Source of the DNA: ZC4RG20 sp036381515
GTDB lineage: Bacteria; Pseudomonadota; Gammaproteobacteria; Steroidobacterales; Rariloculaceae
Direction: 5' to 3'
Length of the DNA stretch: 64,000 nt
NCBI GenBank assembly: GCA_036381515.1
Contig: DASVCR010000103.1
Span: 19,229-83,228, forward strand
Made by a program: the position numbers and the translations under genes. The notes under the pieces were generated by a model that saw nothing but the letters and a program-made list of their open reading frames with translations, did no database searches and was not told the DNA's origin. Below, in pieces: positions 26,906-34,367 of the stretch (position 1 is the stretch's first letter; every line of letters starts with the position of its first letter).

Positions 26906-27004
26906 GTCGATGGCACGCCGTCGAGGAGGGCACGGTCGATGGCACGCCGCAACGAAAGGTTGTCGATGGCACGCCGCCGAGGAAGCTTTGTCGATGGCAC
27001 GCCG
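26906..27004. repeat. Four-copy 15-bp direct repeat
   Basis: GTCGATGGCACGCCG occurs exactly at 26906, 26935, 26962 and 26990, separated by 12-14 partly similar bases (for example TCGAGGAGGG and CCGAGGAAGC). The period of 27-29 bases is too short for a CRISPR array. It links hairpin element 1 to element 2. Confidence 0.8.
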
Positions 27005-27011
27005 CCAAGGA

Positions 27012-27125
27012 GGGCGCTGCGTGATATGCGCGTCTTGGGGACCGTGCGCGCCAGGGATGGCGCGCCCGGAGCCTACAAGGAAGTATTCACGGCGGTCCCC
27101 AAGACGCGCATATCACGCAGCGCCC
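27012..27125 (-). repeat. Hairpin element 2 (33-nt perfect stem, same loop inverted)
   Basis: Stem arms 27012-27044 and 27093-27125 pair at all 33 positions, and their sequence is unrelated to element 1's stem. The 48-nt loop, read on the minus strand, matches element 1's loop at about 44 of 48 positions, including GCGCGCCATCCCTGGCGCGC. Confidence 0.87.
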
Positions 27126-27128
27126 GAC

Positions 27129-27206
27129 CACCACCGACGCTCACGAACGCCACCACCGACGCTCACCAACGCCCGCCCGCCACCGACGCTTGAACGTTCA
27201 TGAACG
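27129..27206. repeat. Triple CCACCGACGCT direct repeat and right terminal inverted repeat
   Basis: CCACCGACGCT occurs three times, twice as CACCACCGACGCTCACnAACG and once followed by TGAACGTTCATGAACG. The last copy forms the right inverted repeat of the island (27173-27206). Confidence 0.65.
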
Positions 27207-27215
27207 CCGCCGCTC

Positions 27216-27635
27216 CTACCACTTACCGACGTTCGGCATCGACGCCCACGGCTCCTGCGGCGGCTTCGCGCCGCCCTTCTGCAGCAGCTCGATCGAGATG
27301 TTGTCCGGCGAGCGCACGAATGCCATGCGGCCGTCGCGGGGCGGCCGGTTGATCGTGACGCCCATGTCCATGAGACGCTGGCACGTCGCGTAGATGTCGT
27401 CGACCTCGTACGCGACGTGGCCGAAGTTCCGTCCTTCCCCGTAGGGCTCCGGATCCCAGTTGTACGTCAGCTCGAGCTGCGCATCCTCCTGGCCCTCGGG
27501 CGCCAGGAATACCAGCGTGAAGCGGCCGGCCTCGTGATCCATACGCCTGATCTCCTTGAGGCCGAGCTTCCGGCAGTAGAAATCGAGCGACTCCTCGAGA
27601 TTGCTGACGCGCACCATCGTATGCAGATAACGCAA
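27216..27635 (-). CDS. gloA: Glyoxalase I (lactoylglutathione lyase)
   Basis: 139-residue VOC-fold enzyme that isomerises the methylglyoxal-glutathione hemithioacetal to lactoylglutathione. Start MRYLHTMVRVSNLEESLDFY includes the first metal His (residue 5). LELTYNW gives the first Glu, NFGHVAYEVDD the second His, and ISIELLQK the second Glu, so all four ligands are present. It is divergent from the lipase-like gene with 59 bases between. The cytoplasmic detoxification role is well supported by the complete motif set. Confidence 0.93.
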   Translation of the reverse strand: MRYLHTMVRVSNLEESLDFYCRKLGLKEIRRMDHEAGRFTLVFLAPEGQEDAQLELTYNWDPEPYGEGRNFGHVAYEVDDIYATCQRLMDMGVTINRPPRDGRMAFVRSPDNISIELLQKGGAKPPQEPWASMPNVGKW

Positions 27636-27694
27636 GGCACATCCTCCGCTGCGGCCGCCCCGGTCGTGCTTGTCCGTGGCCGCCGCCTCATGTT

Positions 27695-28708
27695 GTGACC
27701 AGAGCTCTCACGACTATACATTCTACGGTTTGCCCGCTCGACCTCGTCGCCTTGACCACGCCACGCCTCATCTTCGTGCCCGGCATGAAGCCGAAGCCTC
27801 CGCCGCGGCTCCACAAGCGCGAGCTGCTCCGCACGCTCGTCGCCGGGCTCGCGTGGGCGCGGCCCGAGGCGGCGCGCCTGCTGCGCGACAACAGCGACTG
27901 GTTCACGCTCGTCTCGTGGACGCACCGCTTCTACGGCCGCTATCGGGACATCACCCTCGACATCCCCGGCATCGACCGGCTGCTGCAGCAGCCCGAGCCT
28001 AGCGAGGAGGATCTGCGCGAGATCGATTCGGCGGCACGGCGCGTCAAACGCCTCGTGCACTTCGTCGGCGACGCGCTGCCTCTTTTCGGCCGACTCGTCG
28101 CGCGTCCGGAGCTCCGGCTGACGATGCGCGAGGTGCTGCGCTACTTCAGCGACGAGGGCGGCGTCGCGAGCGAGATTCGCGGGCTCCTGAAGACCGTGCT
28201 GCGGCAGGCCTGGCGCGCGAACGAGCGCGTGCTCCTGATCGGTCACAGCCTGGGCTCGGTGATCGCATACGACACGCTGTGGGAGCTGTCGCGACAGGAT
28301 GGCGATACGCGCCGCGTCGAGCTCTTCATGACGCTCGGCAGCCCGCTCGCGACACGCTTCATCCGCCGCTCGCTGCGCGGATCCGACCGCACCGGCGCCG
28401 AGCGGTATCCTGCGAACATCGTGCGCTGGGTCAACTACGCGGCGAAGGGCGAGATGACGGCGCTGCGCCCGGTGCGGCCCTACTTCTCGGAGATGCTCGA
28501 GCTCGGGCTCGTCGAGTCGATCGAGGACGCCGAGCTCTACAACCACTTCCGCAGCGAGATCGGCTTGAACGTGCACATGTCGTACGGCTACCTCGCGAAC
28601 GCGCTCGTCGCCGGGAGAATCGCCGACTGGCTGCTCGCGGACGCGCCGCAGCACGAGCTCGCTTCGGGCGCCGCGGCGCCGCCGCCCGCGGGCTCCGAGG
28701 GCTACTGA
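27695..28708 (+). CDS. Alpha/beta-hydrolase with lipase-type GHSLG motif
   Basis: Up to 337 residues from GTG 27695; TTG 27752 would start just before the conserved-looking RLIFVPGMKPKP. The nucleophile elbow is LLIGHSLGSVIAYD (Ser about residue 189), and LFMTLGSPLATRF follows as in lipase class 3/DUF-type hydrolases. A C-terminal AELYNHF region may supply the His. No signal peptide or membrane segment is obvious, so it is probably cytoplasmic. The substrate is unknown. It is convergent with the OmpA-family gene, overlapping it by seven bases. Confidence 0.72.
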   Translation: MTRALTTIHSTVCPLDLVALTTPRLIFVPGMKPKPPPRLHKRELLRTLVAGLAWARPEAARLLRDNSDWFTLVSWTHRFYGRYRDITLDIPGIDRLLQQPEPSEEDLREIDSAARRVKRLVHFVGDALPLFGRLVARPELRLTMREVLRYFSDEGGVASEIRGLLKTVLRQAWRANERVLLIGHSLGSVIAYDTLWELSRQDGDTRRVELFMTLGSPLATRFIRRSLRGSDRTGAERYPANIVRWVNYAAKGEMTALRPVRPYFSEMLELGLVESIEDAELYNHFRSEIGLNVHMSYGYLANALVAGRIADWLLADAPQHELASGAAAPPPAGSEGY

Positions 28709-30150
28709 ATCTGCGGCTGGATCCTGATGTCGATGCGCCGATTGCGCTCGCGGCCCTGCGCCGTCTCGTTGTTCGCGATCGGCCGCGTCTCGCCGTAGCC
28801 GACGGCCGACAGACGGAACGCGGGGACGCCGAGCTCGTTCGTCAGGAAGCTGCTGATCGCCTCGGCCCGGCGCCGCGACAGGGCCATGTTCGACTCGTCG
28901 CCGCCGTACGAATCCGTGTGGCCTTCGATCACGGCCTGCGAGTTCGGGAACACGTCGAGCGCCTGTCGCACCTTCTCGAGCAGCGGACGATGCGAGTCGT
29001 CGACGTCCGATTGCCCGCTCGGGAACGTGAGGCCGACCATGCGCAGCACGATCTCGTTGCCCTCGCGCGAGACACGGGCCTCGTCGCGCTCGAACATCCG
29101 CTCGACGGCTTCGAACTGCTGCCTGACGCGTTCTTCGGCCTCGAGCCGCTGGATCAGCGCGACGCGCTCCTGCGAGACGCCGCCGAGCCGCTCGTCGAGC
29201 TCGCGGATCTCTTCCTCGAGCTCGACGATGCGCGCGCGGCTCGTCTCGACGTCGAGCTGCGCCTCGCGCTGCTGCTCGCGCAGGTCCTCGATGTACGCGA
29301 CGAGGTCGTCCGCGATCGGTTCGACGCCCCGATCGAGATCCGCCGACATGTCGGCTGCCGCCGCGATCTGAATCAGCGGCTCCTCGTACGCGAGGATCAC
29401 GTCCTCGAGCTCCCAGCCCTCGTCCCGCATCGTGCGGATGCGCTCGGCGAGATGGATCGCGTGGCGGGCCTCGTAGTTCGCCTGCTGCGCGAGGCTGCGC
29501 GGCAGATCGGTGTCGTAGCGGTTCTCGCTCAGCTCGCGCTCCGCGCGCTCGAGGAGCTCGCGAGCGCGCGCGAGCGTCTTCGGCGCATAGCGCTGGACGC
29601 GCGCCTGCTCGGCCTCGGCGAGCAGCGCGCGCGTCTGGCTCAAGTACTGCGCCTTGATTGCGGTCAGCTCGGCGTCGCGATAGAGCGACTCCGCTTCCTC
29701 GGCGCGGCTGCGCGCACCGCGGATGTCGCCTGCCTCGAGCCGGCGCATCGCGCTCTCGAACACGTCTTCGGCGTTGGCCCAGATCGGCGCGGCGAAGGTA
29801 TCGGCCCGCGCGTTGACGGCGTCGTCGCGCGTCTTGATCAGCGAAGCGAGCGTGATCTTGGCGATCGACGCTGCCTCCGCGGCCGCATTGAACGCCTGCG
29901 TCGCGTCGGCGAGCCGATTACGGATGCGCTCCATGTTGCGGCCGCGCTCGAAGTCCTCCTCGGCCGCCGCGTAGGCCTCGCGCCCGCGCTCGAACGCGGC
30001 CGGCGCGAGGCGCTCGGCCTCGGCCTCGAACGCGGCCGACCGCGCGGCGTCGGCCTGTGCGAACAGCGTGGCGCGCAGATCCTCCTGCGCCACGCTCGGG
30101 GTCGCGAGCACGAGTGCAAGGAGCGAGACGGCAAGAATTCTCATGGGCAT
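28702..30150 (-). CDS. OmpA-family protein with long coiled-coil (DUF4398-like) region
   Basis: 482-residue exported protein, start MPMRILAVSLL at 30150 (ATG 30144 also possible), with the signal peptide ending near SVAQED. Residues about 25-330 are helical and Ala/Glu/Arg-rich, like DUF4398 and coiled-coil segments, with RARELLERAERELSENRYDTD. The C-terminal OmpA_C domain (about 360-480) has VIEGHTDSYGGDESNMALS and GETRPIANNETAQGRERNRR, which bind peptidoglycan. It probably connects the outer membrane to the cell wall. It is divergent from the small-protein gene at 30292. Confidence 0.87.
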   Translation of the reverse strand: MPMRILAVSLLALVLATPSVAQEDLRATLFAQADAARSAAFEAEAERLAPAAFERGREAYAAAEEDFERGRNMERIRNRLADATQAFNAAAEAASIAKITLASLIKTRDDAVNARADTFAAPIWANAEDVFESAMRRLEAGDIRGARSRAEEAESLYRDAELTAIKAQYLSQTRALLAEAEQARVQRYAPKTLARARELLERAERELSENRYDTDLPRSLAQQANYEARHAIHLAERIRTMRDEGWELEDVILAYEEPLIQIAAAADMSADLDRGVEPIADDLVAYIEDLREQQREAQLDVETSRARIVELEEEIRELDERLGGVSQERVALIQRLEAEERVRQQFEAVERMFERDEARVSREGNEIVLRMVGLTFPSGQSDVDDSHRPLLEKVRQALDVFPNSQAVIEGHTDSYGGDESNMALSRRRAEAISSFLTNELGVPAFRLSAVGYGETRPIANNETAQGRERNRRIDIRIQPQIQ

Positions 30151-30291
30151 CACGTCGCCGGACCCGAAGATCCGCCTAAGTAAGCGTCCGGCCGAAACTA
30201 TGTCAAGGTGCCGCATGCGCCGGAATGTCGCGCTGCCGATATTGTGCACGCGTTCACAGACGGTTCATTCCGCCTTTCCTAAAGTGCGCCC

Positions 30292-30492
30292 ATGGGCGTC
30301 AAGTACTACACGCACTTCATCCTGACCGGCGCACCCGGCGAGGGCGGCGACCAGGAGTTCAGCGGAGTCGTGGAGGTCAACCAGGCGACCGAGCACCGGT
30401 ATGGGGTGAAGGACATCGAGGCCTTGCTGGCCCGCAATTTCGACCTTCACTCGAACGACGTGCGCGTGATCAACTGGGCCCGTTTGCAGTAA
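30292..30492 (+). CDS. Small conserved-looking protein of unknown function
   Basis: 66 residues, MGVKYYTHFILTGAPGEGGD at the start and VRVINWARLQ at the end. It is soluble, mildly acidic, with no signal or membrane segment. I do not recognise the family. Support for a real gene comes from its isolated position between the divergent OmpA-family gene and a strong terminator, and from its non-repetitive composition. The ribosome site is weak (CCTAAAG upstream). Confidence 0.6.
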   Translation: MGVKYYTHFILTGAPGEGGDQEFSGVVEVNQATEHRYGVKDIEALLARNFDLHSNDVRVINWARLQ

Positions 30493-30514
30493 CCCTCTGC
30501 AGTAGCGACAGCTT

Positions 30515-31060
30515 TCATCTGTTGTTTCCCCCTGTGTTAGCCCGGCCTTGCGCCGGGTTCTTTTTTTCGTAGCGCACGTCGGTGACGACATAGTGTCGCT
30601 CGCCGGTAGGCGTTCTGACCATGAGCTCGTCGTCGACCCGCTTGCCGCGCACCGCTCGCCCGAGCGGCGAGTCCATGCTGACGTAACGCTCGTCGTCGCC
30701 GACCTCGTCGGGGCCGACCAGACGATACTCGCGGACGTTGCCGTCGGCGTCCTCGAGCTCGAACCACGCGCCGAAGTAGATCCTGCTCGTGTCCGCCGGC
30801 GGGCCGTCGACGATCGTCATGCCTTCGAGGCGCTTACGCAAGTAGCGCACTCGACGGTCGATCTCGGCGAGCTGCTTCTTGCCGTAGATGTACTCCGCGT
30901 TCTCCGATCGGTCGCCCTGCGCGGCCGCCTCGGCGACGGCGCGCGTGACCGCCGGACGTTTGCGTTTCCAGAGCTCGTCGAGCTCCGCGCGCAGGCGCTC
31001 GGCGCCTTCCTTCGTGATGAACTTCGAGCTCGGTGGTCGCGGCGGGCGATAGCGGCTCAT
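30515..31060 (-). CDS. greB: Transcription elongation factor GreB
   Basis: 181-residue Gre factor from ATG 31060. The N-terminal coiled coil carries QGDRSENAEYIYGKKQL, whose YGKK form is typical of GreB rather than GreA, and the C-terminal FKBP-like domain ends with GERHYVVTDVRYEKKNPAQG. It stimulates RNA cleavage by backtracked RNA polymerase. The last ~15 codons (Lys/Asn/Gly-rich tail) read through the opposite-strand terminator hairpin. It is divergent from lipA with 34 bases between. Confidence 0.93.
   Translation of the reverse strand: MSRYRPPRPPSSKFITKEGAERLRAELDELWKRKRPAVTRAVAEAAAQGDRSENAEYIYGKKQLAEIDRRVRYLRKRLEGMTIVDGPPADTSRIYFGAWFELEDADGNVREYRLVGPDEVGDDERYVSMDSPLGRAVRGKRVDDELMVRTPTGERHYVVTDVRYEKKNPAQGRANTGGNNR
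30541..30567 (+). terminator. Intrinsic terminator after the small-protein gene
   Basis: CCCGGC-CTTGC-GCCGGG stem-loop (30541-30557) followed by TTCTTTTTTT. It ends plus-strand transcription 49 bases after the 66-residue gene and lies inside the 3' coding end of the opposite greB gene. Confidence 0.85.
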
Positions 31061-31094
31061 AACACGCGCTCGGGAAACATGAGATACTGGTGCC

Positions 31095-32105
31095 GTGAGC
31101 GAGAAGTCTAGCAGGATCCTCGACGAGCTCCGCGCGATCCCGGTCGTCGTCACGGGCGCGAAGTACCGCACGCCGCAAGGATTCTCGGCCATCAAGAACG
31201 GCGTCAAGACGCGCGAGGACCGGCAGGAGCGGAAGTCCGCGCCGAAGCCGCCGTGGCTGCGCGCGAAGCTGCCTTCCGGCGAGCGCTACGAGGCCGTGAA
31301 GGCGACGGTGCGCACGCATCGCCTCGCGACGGTCTGCGAGGAGTCGATGTGCCCGAACATCGGCGAATGCTGGTCGAACGGCACCGCGACGATCATGATC
31401 ATGGGCGCCGTCTGCACGCGCGCCTGCCAGTTCTGCGCCGTCGATACCGGTAACCCGCGCGGCTGGCTCGATGCCGACGAGCCCCAGAACGTCGCGCGCT
31501 CGGTCGAGCTGATGGGGCTCAAGTACGTCGTGCTGACGTCGGTCGATCGCGACGATCTGCCGGACGGCGGCGCCGGGCACTTCGCGGCCTGCGTCCGTGC
31601 GATCAAGGCGCGCCGTCCCGAGACGGCGGTCGAGGCGCTGACGCCCGATTTCTGCGGCAGGAAGCGCGACGTCGAGACGGTCGTCGACTCGGGGCTCGAC
31701 GTGTTCGCGCAGAACGTCGAGACCGTCGAGCGGCTGACGCACGTCGTGCGCGACCCGCGCGCGGGATACGGCCAGACGCTGTCCGTGCTCGAGCACGCGA
31801 AGCGGCACCGGCCGGACGTGCTGACGAAGACGAGCCTGATGCTCGGGCTCGGCGAGCACGACGACGAGATCCTCCGCACGCTCGACGACCTCGCCGGTAT
31901 CGGCGTCGACATCGTCACGTTCGGTCAGTACCTGCGTCCGACGCCGAATCATCTGCCCGTCGAGCGCTACGTGACGCCCGACGAGTTCGCGCGGTACCGT
32001 GAGTGGGGGCTCGAGCGCGGCTTCATGGAGGTCGTCTCTGGCCCGCTGGTCCGGTCGAGCTACCGGGCCGATCGCGTCTTCGAGCACAACAACGTCGGGC
32101 TGTAG
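31095..32105 (+). CDS. lipA: Lipoyl synthase
   Basis: 336-residue radical SAM enzyme that inserts two sulfurs into octanoyl-carrier protein to make lipoate. The auxiliary cluster motif CEESMCPNIGEC, the radical SAM motif CTRACQFC and the C-terminal RSSY are all present. GTG start 31095. The TAG stop overlaps the GTG start of the SohB gene (TAGTG). The usual partner lipB is not in the window. Confidence 0.95.
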   Translation: MSEKSSRILDELRAIPVVVTGAKYRTPQGFSAIKNGVKTREDRQERKSAPKPPWLRAKLPSGERYEAVKATVRTHRLATVCEESMCPNIGECWSNGTATIMIMGAVCTRACQFCAVDTGNPRGWLDADEPQNVARSVELMGLKYVVLTSVDRDDLPDGGAGHFAACVRAIKARRPETAVEALTPDFCGRKRDVETVVDSGLDVFAQNVETVERLTHVVRDPRAGYGQTLSVLEHAKRHRPDVLTKTSLMLGLGEHDDEILRTLDDLAGIGVDIVTFGQYLRPTPNHLPVERYVTPDEFARYREWGLERGFMEVVSGPLVRSSYRADRVFEHNNVGL

Positions 32106-33088
32106 TGGCCGAGCTCGCCGCCGATTACGCGCTCTTCGTCGCGGAGCTGATCACCGTCTTAGGCCTGCTGCTGATCGCAGCGCTGATCGTCGTCGGCATG
32201 AGCCGGCGCGGCGCACAGCCGGACGGCCTCGAGGTGCAGCACCTGAACCGCCGGCTCGAGGAGCACGCGGACGTGCTGCGGCGCGTGGTGCACGGCAAGG
32301 ATCGCTTCAGGAAGCTTTTGAAGCGGCGCGCGAAGGAGCGCAAGAAGGAGAAGAAGGCGAGCGGCGAAGGCGACGAGCGCAGCCGCGTCTTCGTGCTCGA
32401 CTTCAAAGGCGACCTGCGCGCGAGCGCGGCCCAGTCGCTGCGTCACGAGGTCTCGGCGGTGCTCGCGGTCGCGACCGAGCGCGACCTCGTCTTCGTCCGG
32501 CTCGAGAACTCGGGCGGCACCGTCCACGATCACGGCTTCGCCGCGTCGCAGCTCGTGCGGATCAAGAAGCAGGGCATCCCGCTCTACGTCGCCGTCGACA
32601 AGGTCGCGGCGAGCGGCGGCTATCTGATGGCTTGTGTTGCCGACAAGATCATCGCGGCCCCGTTCGCGATCATCGGCTCGATCGGCGTGCTCGCGCAGCT
32701 GCCGAACTTCAACCGGCTGCTCGAGAGCAAAGGCGTCGAGTTCGAGCAGATCGCGGCCGGCCGCTACAAGCGCACGCTGACGATGTTCGGCAAGAACACC
32801 GACGAGGGCCGGGAGAAGCTCAAGGAGGAGCTCGCCGAGGTGCACGAGCTCTTCAAGCGGCTGATCGCGGAGCACAGGCCGCAGGTCGACGTCGAAGCCG
32901 TCGCGACCGGCGAGCATTGGTACGGCGCAAAGGCTCTGGAGCTCAAGCTGATCGACGAGATCGCGTCGAGCGACGACTGGCTGCTCGCGGCTGCGCGAGA
33001 CCGCGAGGTCTACAAGGTGACTTACAAACGGCGCCGCAACTGGTCGGAGCGCGTGCTCGGCGGTGTCGAGAGCCTGCTTTCGCGCTGA
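32105..33088 (+). CDS. sohB: SohB-like inner-membrane serine peptidase (S49)
   Basis: 327-residue S49 peptidase with an N-terminal membrane segment (about residues 12-32) and a Lys/Glu-rich linker, then a protease IV-type domain. Ser lies in VAASGGYLMACVADKI, and GSIGVLAQLPNFNRLL gives the second conserved loop. It probably degrades membrane or signal peptides facing the periplasm. GTG start overlaps the lipA stop, which implies co-transcription. Length fits the SohB branch. Confidence 0.9.
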   Translation: MAELAADYALFVAELITVLGLLLIAALIVVGMSRRGAQPDGLEVQHLNRRLEEHADVLRRVVHGKDRFRKLLKRRAKERKKEKKASGEGDERSRVFVLDFKGDLRASAAQSLRHEVSAVLAVATERDLVFVRLENSGGTVHDHGFAASQLVRIKKQGIPLYVAVDKVAASGGYLMACVADKIIAAPFAIIGSIGVLAQLPNFNRLLESKGVEFEQIAAGRYKRTLTMFGKNTDEGREKLKEELAEVHELFKRLIAEHRPQVDVEAVATGEHWYGAKALELKLIDEIASSDDWLLAAARDREVYKVTYKRRRNWSERVLGGVESLLSR

Positions 33089-33191
33089 GCGATCGCGTTC
33101 GCGTCGCGCCCGCGACGGCGCTCGTTCGCCGCGCCGGCGGGGAAGGGGCGTGCTGTTCCCAAGCGCGGAAAGATCGGTATACTCCGCGGCG

Positions 33192-34307
33192 ATGTTGCGC
33201 GTCATCAGAACGACGTTACTCGGCTCGCTCGCTGTCTGCGTTGTCGGCGCAGCGGGCTGCGTCTTCGTCGTGCCACCCGACGAGCTCGCGGAACGCGGCG
33301 CCGTCGCGGCCGCCGAGCCCGATCCGTCCGCGCCGCGAATGGCGCCGCTCGACACGCTCCACTTCGCCGACGTGTCGGACTCGACGGAGATCATCGGCGC
33401 GGTGCAGGTGATCTTCACGCGCTACGAGAACACCTTCGTCGCGATCGCGCGCGAGTACGGCCTCGGCAACGACGCGCTGCGCCGCGCGAATCCGTCCGTC
33501 GATCACTGGCTGCCCGGCGAGGGCACGCCGGTCTATCTGCCGACGAGCTCGATCCTCCCGCAGGTGCCGCGGGAAGGCATCGTCGTGAACCTGCCGAGCA
33601 TGCGGCTCTACTACTTCGAGCGCGACGGCGACGACGCCGATCGGGCGTCGATCACGACGTACCCGATCGGCATCGGGCGAGAAGGCTGGGCGACCCCGCT
33701 CGGAGAGGCGAAGGTCACCGACAAGATCGTCGACCCGACGTGGTATCCGCCGGCCTCCGTGCGCCAGGACCACGCCGAGCGCGGCGACCCGCTGCCGCCG
33801 GTCGTGCCGCCGGGGCCGGACAATCCGCTCGGCCGGCACGCGATGGTGCTGTCGTTGCCGGGCTACCTGATCCACGGGACGAACAGACCGGCCGGCGTCG
33901 GGCTTCGCGTGAGCGCCGGATGCATCCGGCTCTATCCCGAGCACATCGAGGCGCTGTTCGAGCGCGTGCCGCGCGGCACGCCGGTCCGCATCGTCAACGA
34001 GCCGGTGCTCGCCGGCTGGCACGACGGCGAGCTCTACCTCGAGGCGCACGCGCCGCTCGAGGAGGACGGCCGTGATCTTGCCGAGGCTGCGGCCGACGCG
34101 ATCGCAAAGGCGCTCGAGCGCGCGGGACGTCCCGATTACGAGATCGACGCGGAGGCCGTCGCGGCCATCGTCGCTGAGCAGCGCGGCATCCCGTTGCCGA
34201 TCGGCCGCGAGTCGCCGTCGCCGGTCGAGTATCTCGCGACGGCGAGAATCGTCGAGAACACGGTCGAAATGCAGAGCGCCGAAACGGCCGCGGCGCTCGA
34301 CCTGTGA
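33192..34307 (+). CDS. Lipoprotein L,D-transpeptidase with LysM-like segment
   Basis: 371 residues from ATG 33192. The lipobox ends VVGAAGC (Cys about residue 23). A LysM-like segment (TFVAIAREYGLGNDALRRAN, about 80-110) precedes a YkuD domain with catalytic motif HGTNRPAGVGLRVSAGCIRL. The His, Ser and Cys are intact. It would crosslink peptidoglycan or anchor Braun-type lipoprotein. The C-terminal ~100 residues are Ala/Glu-rich without recognised domain. It is followed after 60 bases by the tail-sheath homologue. Confidence 0.9.
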   Translation: MLRVIRTTLLGSLAVCVVGAAGCVFVVPPDELAERGAVAAAEPDPSAPRMAPLDTLHFADVSDSTEIIGAVQVIFTRYENTFVAIAREYGLGNDALRRANPSVDHWLPGEGTPVYLPTSSILPQVPREGIVVNLPSMRLYYFERDGDDADRASITTYPIGIGREGWATPLGEAKVTDKIVDPTWYPPASVRQDHAERGDPLPPVVPPGPDNPLGRHAMVLSLPGYLIHGTNRPAGVGLRVSAGCIRLYPEHIEALFERVPRGTPVRIVNEPVLAGWHDGELYLEAHAPLEEDGRDLAEAAADAIAKALERAGRPDYEIDAEAVAAIVAEQRGIPLPIGRESPSPVEYLATARIVENTVEMQSAETAAALDL

Positions 34308-34367
34308 CCTGCGGCCGGACCACGATGCCTACACGCTGCGGACGCGGGCAGGGTCGCCGAGCGCGGC

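Larger units (their letters stand above)
26657..27215. other. Non-coding repeat island
   Basis: About 560 bases with no credible gene. It holds two long hairpins with a shared loop, a four-copy 15-bp repeat, three CCACCGACGCT repeats and a ~34-bp imperfect inverted repeat that brackets the whole (26711-26744 with 27173-27206, 28 of 34 positions). Open frames that cross it are only translations of these repeats. Confidence 0.8.

Noticed and set aside
26906..27004. CRISPR-like regular repeats
   Set aside because: Repeat of 15 bases and spacers of 12-14 similar bases are far too short, no cas gene is near, and the array has only four copies.
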